The notes: generated by a model not told the origin, from the sequence alone. 64,000 bases of DNA from Chitinophaga sp. (GCF_017745275.1 NZ_JAGHZS010000010.1:496001-560000); one strand, 5' to 3'. Counted from the first letter of the stretch, positions 8,956 through 18,150 are shown. A program made the numbers and translations.

Positions 8956-10092
8956 TTACAATAGCTTTGAAAGGAGATCATTTTTTAATTCAGCTAATCT
9001 GTCCTGGCCGTTGCTATCATTTACCAATAGGATAATGGCGGCATTATAATCCGGGTAAAGGTAGCACAGCGACGTAAAGCCACAGCCATCCCTGCCGGTA
9101 TGCATAATAAAAGGTACCCCATTATCTTCCTTATCTAACATCCAGCTCAAACCGATACTCATGCCATCCGGTGTTGTAAAAGTAATTTTATGGCTGAGTT
9201 GAATAACGGTGTTTTGTTTGTTGAGGTTTGCGGCTGCATATGTTAGCATATCCGCCGGCGTTGAAAACATAGACGGAGCTGCCCTGAAACCATTATCAGG
9301 AATAAAGGGTAATACCTTGCCTTTCCCGTCGTGACCCGGAAGCAATTGTTTTTCTTCCGCTGACGTCAGCAAAGGAGTGGTGTTGGTAATACGCAGTTGC
9401 TTTTTCAAATACGAAGTAACCAGTTGTTGGTACGACACATGATAAACACGCTGTAAAATAGCGATCAGTACCATCATGCCGTTGCCATTGTAACGATATT
9501 TGGTGCCGGGAATGGTATCCAATGTAAACTGGTGCATATCACGGAACAAACTGTCCGCCGTATAACTGCTGTAGAAATCCCTGAATGCGGAAGGTTTTAA
9601 TTTCGTCACACTGTCAAGATATTTGTCATCATATGCCCTGGACATTACAGGTAATGCGGAAGTGTGGTTGGCCAGGTCCACCACCCGAACCGGATGCCCC
9701 TGGTATTGCAAGTTAGGATAGCTGCCGGGTAAATATTTACGGATATCATCGGTGAGTTGCATTTTCCTGTCAAGTACCGCCTGTGCCAGCATTACACCAA
9801 CAAACGTTTTTGCGATGGAGCCTAACCCATAGAACTGCGTATTTTGAGGTACAGCGCCAGCTCCACGATGATAGGTATACTGATGCGGTTGACCATTTTG
9901 AATGATACCAATCGACAAATCAAAGGTGACGGGAGATTGCAGATAATGTTCTGCAGCCTGTTGCACTAAGCTATCGAGCGGCGTTTTCAATGGGTTATTG
10001 CTCTTAATGAGAGATGCCGTATCTACTTGCTGTCCGTTGCAGTAATGTGATAAAAAGATAAGCGCAATAAGAATTTTTAATCCGGTCTTCAT
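8956..10092 (-). CDS. serine hydrolase of the beta-lactamase class C / penicillin-binding fold
   Basis: A 378-residue exported protein with a signal peptide ending about residue 20 (HYCNGQQ). The SxxK nucleophile motif is S92-I-A-K95 in YGLGSIAKTFVG. The third motif is HTG, in MHTGRDGCGF, as usual for family S12 esterase/peptidase-like proteins. The YSN motif region reads PGTKYRYNGNG, so the expected Asn position holds Gly. Relatives include D-aminopeptidases, esterases and self-resistance proteins, so the substrate cannot be inferred. The gene is a single unit converging on the thioredoxin operon. Confidence 0.88.
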   Translation of the reverse strand: MKTGLKILIALIFLSHYCNGQQVDTASLIKSNNPLKTPLDSLVQQAAEHYLQSPVTFDLSIGIIQNGQPHQYTYHRGAGAVPQNTQFYGLGSIAKTFVGVMLAQAVLDRKMQLTDDIRKYLPGSYPNLQYQGHPVRVVDLANHTSALPVMSRAYDDKYLDSVTKLKPSAFRDFYSSYTADSLFRDMHQFTLDTIPGTKYRYNGNGMMVLIAILQRVYHVSYQQLVTSYLKKQLRITNTTPLLTSAEEKQLLPGHDGKGKVLPFIPDNGFRAAPSMFSTPADMLTYAAANLNKQNTVIQLSHKITFTTPDGMSIGLSWMLDKEDNGVPFIMHTGRDGCGFTSLCYLYPDYNAAIILLVNDSNGQDRLAELKNDLLSKLL

Positions 10093-10203
10093 ATGTAGAT
10101 AACTATATAAAGCTTAAAACAATAAGCTACATAAAACATTGCTTTTTTCAAAGCAGCTAGTTTAACAGATAAAATAATTCCCGGTACATTTCGGTCAACT
10201 TGT

Positions 10204-10211
10204 TAATTTTG
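10204..10211 (+). promoter_or_regulatory. -7 element of the NUDIX gene
   Basis: TAATTTTG fits TAnnTTTG and lies 26 bases before the ATG. No TTTG is found at the expected -33 spacing, so support is partial. Confidence 0.45.
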
Positions 10212-10237
10212 GCGCGACCATCGCTTAAATAAATCAT

Positions 10238-10636
10238 ATGAAAGTCATTGACAAACTTGCCTGGATAGAAATAGTAAACAGGGAGATACTATCTACCAAA
10301 TCTTTTGGGAAACAAAAATATTATATCCCTGGCGGTAAAAGGGAGGAGAACGAAAGTGATGAACAGGCCATATGCCGCGAAGTACTGGAAGAATTGAGTG
10401 TTGAACTGGAGGTGCCATCACTGAAATTCATAGGAACATTTGAGGCACAGGCAGACGGGCATCCGGAAGGAGTGTATGTGAAAATGACCTGCTACAGCGC
10501 CAGTTACAAGGGAATATTAAAAGAAAGTGCAGAAATAGAAAACTTTAGCTGGTTAAAGTATGCCGACAAAGACAAGGTCTCTGAAGTAGATAAGTTGATT
10601 TTTGATTTTTTAAAACAACAGGATTTAATAGACTAG
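10238..10636 (+). CDS. NUDIX hydrolase
   Basis: A 132-residue cytosolic nucleotide-diphosphate-linked hydrolase. The Nudix box runs from G33 (GGKREENE) through R47-E48-V-L-E51-E52-L-S-V, matching GX5EX7REUXEEXGU except that the penultimate Gly is Ser54. The acidic residues that bind Mg2+ are all present. The size is that of a single-domain, MutT-like enzyme; the substrate could be an oxidised nucleotide or a nucleotide sugar. It stands alone between the serine hydrolase and an AraC gene, with its own -7 element. Confidence 0.9.
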   Translation: MKVIDKLAWIEIVNREILSTKSFGKQKYYIPGGKREENESDEQAICREVLEELSVELEVPSLKFIGTFEAQADGHPEGVYVKMTCYSASYKGILKESAEIENFSWLKYADKDKVSEVDKLIFDFLKQQDLID

Positions 10637-10750
10637 TTTTTTAAAGCAGGAGCGGATGTCTGCTGCAGAAGAGAATGCCAAACGCTTGGCGGGATATAGC
10701 ATTGTAAAGCCATTGAAAGTGGGTTAATGCGCCTTTCATTACCTAGTCTT

Positions 10751-10767
10751 TAAATTTGATAAATTTG
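10751..10767 (+). promoter_or_regulatory. tandem -7 elements before an AraC gene
   Basis: TAAATTTG occurs twice, at 10751-10758 and 10760-10767, both matching TAnnTTTG. Either could start a transcript for the AraC gene at 10811, with a leader of about 40-50 bases. No good -33 TTTG is present. Confidence 0.5.
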
Positions 10768-10810
10768 AGTATAGGAAGATAAATACTGATCACTTTACTT
10801 TTACGCAAAG

Positions 10811-11590
10811 ATGGATGCCAGGATCATATTGCCCGTAGCGCCGCTTCGAAAATATATTCGTTTCTTTTGGCTGTTGGAAAATAACAGTGCCGATATCATT
10901 GAGAAATTTAAAGTCATTCCGGATGGGGCGCCAGGACTGGTTTTCCAGGAAAATCCTGCTGTAGTATATAAAGATAATCAAACACTACCCACCTCTTTTT
11001 TATTCGGACAAGCCACGCAATACCTGGAGATGAGCGCCAGGGGACATTTTCGGAATATTGGCGTTAGCTTTCAGCCCACCGCATTACAGCCTGTTTTTGG
11101 AGTGGCGGCCAGCGAATTAACGCAGCGGCATATCGATCTCAACGATCTCCTGTATACCAGTATCAGTGAGCAGCTCATGAATGAGTCATCTACTACTGGG
11201 CGTATTGCTGCATTGGAGCAGTTCTTCCTGCGGCTTACCGCGAATAGTAAAAGCGAAGATGATCAGGTAAGATATGCCATTAGGCAGTTTCAGCAAGGCG
11301 GTGAATTAAAACAGGTGCAAACAGCGCTGCAAATATCAGAGCGTTCGCTGGAGCGGATGTTTAAAAAACATGTGGGCTTGTCTCCTAAATTATATGCCAG
11401 GATATGCCGCTTCCAGGCTACGTTGAAAGCATTGCGTACCACCCCGGTAGCGTCGTTAACAGAGCTGGCCTACCTGGAGAATTATTTTGACCAGTCGCAT
11501 TTTATCAGGGACTTCAAATTTTTTGCTGGTACTACACCTGGTGCTTTTTTGCAGGACGCAAAGGAACGATTCCCTGATTTTAGTGTTTAA
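10811..11590 (+). CDS. AraC family transcriptional regulator
   Basis: A 259-residue regulator. The N-terminal part (residues about 1-150, starting PVAPLRKYIRFFW and containing VIPDGAPGLVFQ) is the sensor domain common in short Bacteroidota AraC proteins (DUF6597 type). The C-terminal pair of helix-turn-helix motifs is about 165-255 (LQISERSLERMFKKHVGLSPKLY; YFDQSHFIRDFKFFAGTTPGAF). The methyltransferase gene begins 74 bases after its stop, so that gene may be its target, but no operator is obvious. Confidence 0.9.
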   Translation: MDARIILPVAPLRKYIRFFWLLENNSADIIEKFKVIPDGAPGLVFQENPAVVYKDNQTLPTSFLFGQATQYLEMSARGHFRNIGVSFQPTALQPVFGVAASELTQRHIDLNDLLYTSISEQLMNESSTTGRIAALEQFFLRLTANSKSEDDQVRYAIRQFQQGGELKQVQTALQISERSLERMFKKHVGLSPKLYARICRFQATLKALRTTPVASLTELAYLENYFDQSHFIRDFKFFAGTTPGAFLQDAKERFPDFSV

Positions 11591-11636
11591 ATACAGTGCT
11601 GTCGGGTTTATACAATTCGTTCAATAGAAGGCGCCC

Positions 11637-11644
11637 TAATTTTG
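11637..11644 (+). promoter_or_regulatory. -7 element of the methyltransferase gene
   Basis: TAATTTTG fits TAnnTTTG. It lies inside the longest possible reading frame (GTG at 11596), so it favours the ATG at 11665 as the real start. Confidence 0.5.
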
Positions 11645-11664
11645 TGGCATCAACAACAAGCATT

Positions 11665-12513
11665 ATGGAAACAAATAAAGCAATACAGCCCGACAACACC
11701 GCACTGCGGACCGCTTTATGGAGAGCCTTACATGTACAGGTGGATGCAAAGCCGCATGTGCTGGAAGATGAAATCGGGTGGCAGTTAATAGCACCCCCTG
11801 ACGACTGGCAGGAACGCCCGGATATGAAGTATACAAAGCGGCTCCGGGCCTCTATTGTAGCCCGTGCCCGCTTTATTGAAGACCTCGCGAAAGAACAGAT
11901 CGCCAAAGGCGTACAACAGTATGTGCTCCTCGGCGCAGGACTGGATACGTTTGCACAGAGAAATACGGATGTGAGCAAACAGGTAACCATATACGAAATA
12001 GACCAACCGGATACACTTACCTGGAAAGCAGAACGGCTTCGTGAGACTGGATATCCCATCCCCGCCAATCTTCATTTTGTGCCTGTCAACTTTGAAATAT
12101 CTTCCTGGTGGGAAGAGCTGTTACGCAGCGGCTTTAATGTGCAACAACGGGCTTTTGTTTCCTGCACTGGTGTAACACTTTATCTTACCCGCGAGGCGAT
12201 TACAGACACCCTCCGGAAAATGATGTTGCTGGCATCCGGGTCTGTTATTGCTATCGCTTTTTATTTGCCGGTAGCATTACTGGAGCCGGAAGATCAGCCA
12301 CTCATGGAAATGTCTGTTAAAGGCGCCGCCGCGGCAGGGACGCCGTTTGTTAGCTTTTTTTCAGAAGAGGAAATTATCGCACTCGCTACAGAAGTGGGGC
12401 TGAAAAATATTCAAACCGTTGCTACAAAAGATATGGCAGACCGTTATTTCAAGGGAAGAATGGATGGCCTGCTGCCGGCCAGCGGAGAAGTGTTCCTGGT
12501 AGCCAATACCTGA
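11665..12513 (+). CDS. class I SAM-dependent methyltransferase of the leucine carboxyl methyltransferase (TIGR00027) family
   Basis: A 282-residue enzyme that would move a methyl group from S-adenosylmethionine to a small molecule or carboxylate. The family signature GAGLDT is at residues 90-95 (YVLLGAGLDTFAQR), and the SAM-binding acidic loop reads YEIDQPDTLTWK. The FVSCTGVTLYL segment corresponds to the usual EGVLMYL motif. The frame could extend to a GTG at 11596, but that start precedes a -7 element, so I use the ATG at 11665. Members of this family act in secondary metabolism or are uncharacterised; the substrate is unknown. Confidence 0.85.
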   Translation: METNKAIQPDNTALRTALWRALHVQVDAKPHVLEDEIGWQLIAPPDDWQERPDMKYTKRLRASIVARARFIEDLAKEQIAKGVQQYVLLGAGLDTFAQRNTDVSKQVTIYEIDQPDTLTWKAERLRETGYPIPANLHFVPVNFEISSWWEELLRSGFNVQQRAFVSCTGVTLYLTREAITDTLRKMMLLASGSVIAIAFYLPVALLEPEDQPLMEMSVKGAAAAGTPFVSFFSEEEIIALATEVGLKNIQTVATKDMADRYFKGRMDGLLPASGEVFLVANT

Positions 12514-12533
12514 GTAAGATTATTTTTAAAATC

Positions 12534-12571
12534 AAAAAGCCTTGCAGGGAAATTTCCTGCAAGGCTTTTTT
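12534..12571. terminator. bidirectional rho-independent terminator
   Basis: GCCTTGCAGG (12539-12548) pairs with CCTGCAAGGC (12556-12565), flanked by A5 and T6. It separates the methyltransferase gene from the converging SusD gene. Confidence 0.93.
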
Positions 12572-12584
12572 ACTGATCCTTTAT

Positions 12585-14294
12585 TTAATTGGAGTAACCC
12601 TGGTTCTGTTGCAATACCGCACCTGTATTCTGTGTTATTTCAGTGGTAGGTATCGGCCAGAGGTTATGATATGTTTCAATCGTTAAACCGGATTTGGGAT
12701 TATATCTTTTATCACGGTCGTACAACAGTCCTAAGCGGGTAAGCGTTACTGCGCGGAATTCTTCCATATACAATTCGCGTAAGCGTTCATCCAGGATATA
12801 ATCTATGTTGATGTCGGCAGCAGTGGCCGGCGTGGTTTGTGCGCGGTTACGCAGCACATTGATATCATCTGCCGCCAGTTGTTTTTGTCCTTTGCCGAGA
12901 TAGGCTTCTGCCCTGAGCAGGTATGTTTCTGCCAGGCGCGCCATATATTTCGGTATAAACAGGCGGGAAGCGCCGTTCAGCAAAAGGCCGCCGAAGGGAT
13001 TGGTGATATTGGAAAGAATCGCTGGTCCGGCTGCAGATACGAAGTCACCCGCAGATGGCGACATCTTCCTGATCACCGGATAAAAGTTACGGATAGTATC
13101 CCTGTAGTCTGCCGGTTTTACCTGGTCTTTATAACCATCTTTTACGTACCATTTGCCATAATCGGGAGAAGTAGCAGGCACACCGGAAATGCGCAGGTCT
13201 CTCACAATGTTATAGGAAGAATTGCGGATATCGCCGGGTGTCCAGATCTCGTAGAAGAAGTGGGAGGTAGGGCGTATCCAGCCGATACCATTGGAAGAAA
13301 CACTGTCAACAAATTTTGCATTGAAGAGGATAGACATTTTAGTTTTAGTGGTAGATTCCACGATCCTTACGCCACCAAGGCTCGGCACTACGGCCCATGC
13401 AGTTTGATCACCTACTGCAGCAGAATTGTTCAGTGCAGTTTGTATCACCAGTAAGCCTTCGTGGTTACCGGTGCTGTAGTTCTGGTTGTTGTATTCAAAC
13501 AAGTCGCGGTAAGCATCGCCCGGTAAACTGGCTCTCCTGCCAAACCTGCCGGTCATCAGGGATACGCCGGAAAAGTTGATCACTTCTGTGGCTGTGCTGA
13601 TGGCGCCATCATAATCTTTCAGGGAGATGAGTACTTCCGTGAGGACATGTTTCGCGATCTGTTTGTTCACTGTTCCATCAGGCACCTGGCTAATATCTGA
13701 CAATAGACCGATCGCTTGTTGCAGGTCCTTTTTACATTGCTGATATACTTCGTCTCTGCTGGCGCGTACATAGTCGTAACGTGGCGCCTGTAATTCATTC
13801 AGTTCAATTGGCACGCCACCAAACAGGTTCGCCAGTACGTTGTAGGAATATGCTCTGAAAAATAATGCCTGACCCAGGAAATTGTTTTTGTCTGCATCAC
13901 TCAGCTTGTTGGACTTATTGAGTTCGGCAATGATCAGGTTCGCATTGGTGATGATTTTATAGTAGGCGGTCCAGATGCCCTGCGGAATGAAATAGCTGGG
14001 CACCATGGTTGCTTTGTAGGCGTTTAGTTTCGCTGCCGGATCATAGTCGGTGCCATTATAGGCGAAGTCGGTGGCATAATATAATCCGAAATAGGTATCC
14101 AGGTTCATATTGCCCATGTAGATGTTCCGGAGGCCATTGTACAGGTTGTTGGTAGCCTGTTGGTACTGGATCGCTGTTTGCAGGGAGTTGTCCGGCGTAT
14201 AGATCGACAGTGGTTCTTCATCCAGGAAGCTTTTGCTGCAGGAAGATAACACCGTACCAATGCCGAAGAGATATATGAAGATTCTTTTTTTCAT
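12585..14294 (-). CDS. SusD/RagB family surface lipoprotein
   Basis: A 569-residue glycan-binding lipoprotein paired with the SusC gene just upstream on the same strand. The ATG at 14294 gives MKKRIFIYLF and the lipobox LSSC with the acylated cysteine at residue 19; a TTG three codons earlier is less likely. SusD features include the helical NANLIIAELNKSNKLSDADKNN segment, ALFFRAYSYNVLANLFGGVPI and the C-terminal DERLRELYMEEFRAVTLTR. The order SusC then SusD is standard. No glycosidase is next to the pair. The terminator at 12534-12571 ends the operon. Confidence 0.94.
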   Translation of the reverse strand: MKKRIFIYLFGIGTVLSSCSKSFLDEEPLSIYTPDNSLQTAIQYQQATNNLYNGLRNIYMGNMNLDTYFGLYYATDFAYNGTDYDPAAKLNAYKATMVPSYFIPQGIWTAYYKIITNANLIIAELNKSNKLSDADKNNFLGQALFFRAYSYNVLANLFGGVPIELNELQAPRYDYVRASRDEVYQQCKKDLQQAIGLLSDISQVPDGTVNKQIAKHVLTEVLISLKDYDGAISTATEVINFSGVSLMTGRFGRRASLPGDAYRDLFEYNNQNYSTGNHEGLLVIQTALNNSAAVGDQTAWAVVPSLGGVRIVESTTKTKMSILFNAKFVDSVSSNGIGWIRPTSHFFYEIWTPGDIRNSSYNIVRDLRISGVPATSPDYGKWYVKDGYKDQVKPADYRDTIRNFYPVIRKMSPSAGDFVSAAGPAILSNITNPFGGLLLNGASRLFIPKYMARLAETYLLRAEAYLGKGQKQLAADDINVLRNRAQTTPATAADINIDYILDERLRELYMEEFRAVTLTRLGLLYDRDKRYNPKSGLTIETYHNLWPIPTTEITQNTGAVLQQNQGYSN

Positions 14295-14318
14295 TTCTTT
14301 CAATTTACGGGTGAAGCA

Positions 14319-17300
14319 TTAAAAGGTCACGTTTACGCCCAGTGAAAAGTTTTTCATCACGGGATAGCCGTTCTGGTCAAGTCCGAGACCGCCCGGCATT
14401 CTCAGGCCCAATGACGACCGCTGGTCTGAAGGTGGATTGGATTCAGGATCCCATCCATCCCATTTGGTGATAGTCAGCAGGTTTTGTGCATTCACGTATA
14501 CACTGGCTGCCTTTACTACTTTTAAGCGGCTCAATACTCCTTCTGGCAGCATATAGGTAAGGGTGATGTCCTGCAAACGGATAAAGCTCCGGGATACATA
14601 AGGGCCAAAGTTTTCACCCAACGTGGCTACGTAAGCGGCAACGCTTCTGTAGCGGGCGTTTGGATTGTTAGGCGTCCAGTAGTCGTATACAAAACCATTG
14701 TTGTTCCTGATGTTATCCGGATTGAGCAGCATAATACCTGGCGCACCCATATAGCTGTTTTTACCCCCCTGGATAGTATTGATAAAGAATTTCAACTGGA
14801 ATGCTTTGTACTGGAAGCTGTTGGAAATACCCAGGCTGTAGGAGGGATCCAGTTTACCGAGTATTTGTTTATCTGCCGGAGTAATTTGTCCGTCACCGTT
14901 TTTGTCGTCAATTTTGTATTGACCGGCTTTAAAACCTTGTGCAGCAAGACTGGCAGGGATTTGTTCTCCCAGTTGATACATGCCCGTAATTTTGTAGTCG
15001 TATACCACGCCATAAGGTTGACCGATGAAGTAACTTAAAATGGGGTCAGCTCCATTCATCAGGTCATTTTTAGTACCGTCAATATCCAGTACTTTGTTCC
15101 GGTTGCGGAAGAAGTTAGCCGTGACTTCCCATTTGAAGTTTTTGTTGCTAACCGGTACGCCCGTGATGTTCAACTCCTGTCCCCTGTTCTGGATTTTCCC
15201 GATATTGATCAGGAAGCTGTTGAAGCCGGTGATAGTAGGCGTGGCCCGGGAGTTCAGCAGGTTTTCTGAATTAGAGAAATACAGGTCCAGTGAACCAAAG
15301 AGGCGGTTGTTGAAAAAGGAGAAGTCGACACCGGTGTTAAAGGAATGAGTTGTTTCCCAACGCAGGCCGGTATTAGGTAACTGGTTCAGGTAAGTGCCCA
15401 GTTGCGCACCACCGGAGCTGCCATAGAGGTAACCGTTTGCTAAACCAACGTTCATCTGGGCAAGCGTTTGATAACGGCCTACGGTTCTGTTACCGGTAGA
15501 TCCGTAAGACAATCTCAGTTTCAGGTCATCGAGGAAGCTGACAGGCTTCAGGAATTTTTCTTCTTTCATGCGCCATGCAAAAGCCACAGAAGGGAAGGTG
15601 GCCCATTTGTTGAGCGCAGAGAAACCGGAGAATCCATCTCTTCTCACTGTACCCGTGATAATATATTTTTTGTCGAAAGAATAGGAAAGCCTGGCCATCT
15701 GGTATAGCGCCTGTTCCTGCCACGGGAGAATGTCCAGGTCATTGGACGCAACAAGCCGTGAGGGATCTCCCACATCGAGGCGGTTGTATGATAAAGAGCC
15801 GTTGGTAATACCACCGGCGGTAGTTCTGCTGCCATCATGAATATTTTTTTCCGCACCATATAGCAAGGTGAGGTCCACACCATGCTTTCCAAAATCTCTT
15901 TTGTACGTCAGGATATTATCCAGCGTGAGGAAGTAATCCGTCATATAAGTTTTATAGGCGGTGGCTTCCTGGTTAGGTGCATTGTAATTAAAGCGGTTTT
16001 TGTAGATATAGTTGTTGCCGAAGTTAACGCGGTAGTTCAACCCTTTGATATATGGAATATCTACACTTACGAAGAAGTTGCCTAAAATATTCAGGTTACG
16101 ATCAAAGTCCCTTGATCTTTTCAATACTTCCAATGCCGTAGGTGTAGTGGTTTGCGCGTAGAACTCCAGCATTTTGCCTGTTTTGGGATCAAAGGGCAGG
16201 TTGTATGGTTTCAACTGCATGATGTCGGAAAACGTAGGAGAAACGCCGCTGTAGTCGTTGATGGAAAGTCCTGTCTGGGCGCCTACGGTGATCCAGTCGG
16301 CAGGTTTGGCTTCCACGTTGATTCTAACGCTGTTCCTGCGGTAGTTATCATTTTTAATCAGGTTGATCTGATCAAAGTAGCCATAGCCGAGGTAGAAGCG
16401 GATTTTTTTGGAGCGACCGCTGAGGCCAATATTATGGTTCTGTATCCTTGGGGTTTTGTTGGTCATCAGGTCCCACCAGTTAGCTTCATAGCCGGCTTTG
16501 TAGTTATCGCCTTCAATGCCTGGCATTTTCGTAGTGGGGTCCCAGTTAGGATTCATTTTGGTCATATCGTTGGGGTCCCGGCTTTCAGAGAGGTACCAGT
16601 CGCCCAGCTTTTCAATGTATTGAGCGCCGGTAGCGGGTTTCATATCTTTCCGGGTCATCTCCTGTATGGAATAGGCGCCACTGTAATCAACGGTGAGTTT
16701 GTCGACGCCTCCGGATCCGCTTTTGGTGGTCACCAGTACCACGCCATTAGATGCCTGGGAGCCGTATACAGCCGCTGCGCTGGCGTCTTTCAGCAGGTCG
16801 ATGCTGGCAATGTCGGCCGGGTTGATGGAGGTGAGAGATCCCCGGTAGATCAAACCATCTACTACAATCAGCGGGGAAGTGGTACCGGATATAGAGTTTC
16901 TGCCACGTACCATGAGGGTAGGGTCGGTGCCGGCTTTGGTTACCTGTCCTACGGTGAGCCCGGGAACAGTGCCCCGTAAAGACGACATCACGTTGGCGTT
17001 AGGCGATTGTTTTTGTAGTTGGAGGTCGGCTTTGGTTACAGCGCCGGTGACGTCCTGTCTTTTTCGGGTACCGTATCCGATCACGACAACGCTGCTCAGT
17101 TCACTTACAGTAGAGGTTACTGCAAACGATAGCGTTGTATTATGTCCCGGAACTATTTTATATCCGGCAAAGGATTTGGTGTCGTATCCAATCATACGCA
17201 CGTTAAAAGAATAGCTGCCGGCCGGTAAATTTTTGAACACAAATTTCCCGATACTATCGGAGATGGCAATATTTACGCGTTTACCGTTGACGGATGCTTC

Positions 17301-17444
17301 AATGGTGGCGCCGGGCAGTGGAGATCCTCCCTGATCCGCCACAGTACCGCTTACGCTGCCGGTGTTGTTCTGTGCGTAAGATTGAATAAATGCAGTACAG
17401 AGCGTGAGAATGATCACAATAGTTAATTTCCCTGTTACTCTCAT
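14319..17444 (-). CDS. SusC/RagA-type TonB-linked outer membrane receptor
   Basis: A 1041-residue TonB-dependent transporter. A signal peptide ends at SYAQ (residues 22-25). A carboxypeptidase-regulatory-like domain (GTVADQGGSPLPGATIEA) covers about 28-105. The TonB-box-like SSVVVIGYGTRKRQDVTGAV leads into the plug (LIVVDGLIYRG; LLKDASAAAVYGSQASNGVVLV), and the barrel ends in LGVNVTF. There is no STN domain and no sigma/FecR pair nearby, so it is not a surface-signalling receptor. A LacI-type operator lies about 135 bases upstream of the start codon. Together with SusD this suggests a carbohydrate substrate. Confidence 0.95.
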   Translation of the reverse strand: MRVTGKLTIVIILTLCTAFIQSYAQNNTGSVSGTVADQGGSPLPGATIEASVNGKRVNIAISDSIGKFVFKNLPAGSYSFNVRMIGYDTKSFAGYKIVPGHNTTLSFAVTSTVSELSSVVVIGYGTRKRQDVTGAVTKADLQLQKQSPNANVMSSLRGTVPGLTVGQVTKAGTDPTLMVRGRNSISGTTSPLIVVDGLIYRGSLTSINPADIASIDLLKDASAAAVYGSQASNGVVLVTTKSGSGGVDKLTVDYSGAYSIQEMTRKDMKPATGAQYIEKLGDWYLSESRDPNDMTKMNPNWDPTTKMPGIEGDNYKAGYEANWWDLMTNKTPRIQNHNIGLSGRSKKIRFYLGYGYFDQINLIKNDNYRRNSVRINVEAKPADWITVGAQTGLSINDYSGVSPTFSDIMQLKPYNLPFDPKTGKMLEFYAQTTTPTALEVLKRSRDFDRNLNILGNFFVSVDIPYIKGLNYRVNFGNNYIYKNRFNYNAPNQEATAYKTYMTDYFLTLDNILTYKRDFGKHGVDLTLLYGAEKNIHDGSRTTAGGITNGSLSYNRLDVGDPSRLVASNDLDILPWQEQALYQMARLSYSFDKKYIITGTVRRDGFSGFSALNKWATFPSVAFAWRMKEEKFLKPVSFLDDLKLRLSYGSTGNRTVGRYQTLAQMNVGLANGYLYGSSGGAQLGTYLNQLPNTGLRWETTHSFNTGVDFSFFNNRLFGSLDLYFSNSENLLNSRATPTITGFNSFLINIGKIQNRGQELNITGVPVSNKNFKWEVTANFFRNRNKVLDIDGTKNDLMNGADPILSYFIGQPYGVVYDYKITGMYQLGEQIPASLAAQGFKAGQYKIDDKNGDGQITPADKQILGKLDPSYSLGISNSFQYKAFQLKFFINTIQGGKNSYMGAPGIMLLNPDNIRNNNGFVYDYWTPNNPNARYRSVAAYVATLGENFGPYVSRSFIRLQDITLTYMLPEGVLSRLKVVKAASVYVNAQNLLTITKWDGWDPESNPPSDQRSSLGLRMPGGLGLDQNGYPVMKNFSLGVNVTF

Positions 17445-17579
17445 AAAACGATTTTTTGGTTGTTAGCTGTGATGGGATAAAGTAGTTTTAGGCAGTAGGA
17501 ACTACCTGAATTTTCTTCATTCGTGGTCCTTTTTCATAATGTGGTTTTTAACGTGAATCGATGTTTGGTGGAATATTTT

Positions 17580-17595
17580 ATGCAATCGTTTGCAT
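17580..17595. promoter_or_regulatory. LacI-family-type operator upstream of SusC
   Basis: ATGCAATCGTTTGCAT has inverted arms ATGCAA/TTGCAT around a central CG step; read on the SusC strand it is ATGCAAACGATTGCAT. This is the form bound by LacI-family repressors (A-x-CG-x-T core). It lies upstream of the minus-strand SusC/SusD operon. No LacI gene is present in the window. Confidence 0.6.
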
Positions 17596-17849
17596 TATCA
17601 GTGATAAAAAAAAGTACTACAGTTTATAAGTTAAAAAATCGGTTTGCTTGCTTATAATAGAGCGCCTGTTGACTACAGCTGTCGGCACGTTTTTCAATGA
17701 CACATAACGGCGCCCGCGTGGAAATGGAATTTGTAGGCTGCAACATAAACTTGTTTTTACCGGGCAATAACAGGAAGTTATATAATAAATAATATTGCCC
17801 GTGACAATTTTTGGTCTGCAGGTAAAATAATACCAGCAATTGCTTAATT

Positions 17850-17857
17850 TATATTTG
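17850..17857 (+). promoter_or_regulatory. -7 element before a small gene
   Basis: TATATTTG fits TAnnTTTG and would give a leader of about 70 bases to the ATG at 17934. No -33 TTTG at proper spacing. Confidence 0.4.
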
Positions 17858-17933
17858 AATCCCCGTTATACAAGGAGACTATAAAGGATTAAACAGTATC
17901 ATGGAATGATTGTGCATCTATCAACATATCATT

Positions 17934-18095
17934 ATGAAAGCAAAGAAAGTATTAAACGGAACGTCTGCATTGGGCGTGAAAGTCAGGATGGATAAGTATT
18001 TAGACGAGCTCTCCGGGAAAGTGTTGCTTCCTGAAAACAGGGAACTTGCGAATAAAATGATTCGGAAGTTGAAACAGAAGCCAGCTTGCAGTTAG
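17934..18095 (+). CDS. small basic protein of unknown function (53 aa)
   Basis: ATG at 17934 gives a 53-residue protein rich in Lys and Arg (starts MKAKKVLNGTS, ends MIRKLKQKPACS). It has no signal peptide or membrane segment; the middle (MDKYLDELSGKVLLPENRELANKM) is probably helical. The gene has its own -7 element and a strong hairpin directly after it, which supports a real transcript. I do not recognise the family. It could be a nucleic-acid-binding or regulatory peptide, but this is only inference from charge. Confidence 0.5.
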   Translation: MKAKKVLNGTSALGVKVRMDKYLDELSGKVLLPENRELANKMIRKLKQKPACS

Positions 18096-18111
18096 CATTA
18101 ATAAAATGAAG

Positions 18112-18150
18112 AAAGCTTGATACATCTTTCTGAAAGATGTATCAAGCTTT
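18112..18150. terminator. long perfect hairpin after the small gene
   Basis: AAAGCTTGATACATCTTTC (18112-18130) is repeated in inverse at 18132-18150, a 19-bp arm with essentially no spacer. It lies between the small plus-strand gene and the converging MFS gene. The T-runs are weak, so it is either a terminator for both or an RNA-stabilising hairpin. Confidence 0.65.

Larger units (their letters stand above)
17445..17933. other. long intergenic region between divergent genes
   Basis: A 489-base A+T-rich stretch between the SusC/SusD operon (minus) and a small plus-strand gene. It holds the LacI-type operator at 17580 and a -7 element at 17850. Beyond these I see no conserved gene; the short minus-strand reading frame at 17624-17839 has no recognisable product. 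Confidence 0.6.

Noticed and set aside
16152..16979. Plus-strand open frame of 275 codons antisense to the SusC gene
   Set aside because: It lies fully opposite a clear SusC reading frame, has no recognisable domain, and its composition is the mirror of the SusC codons.
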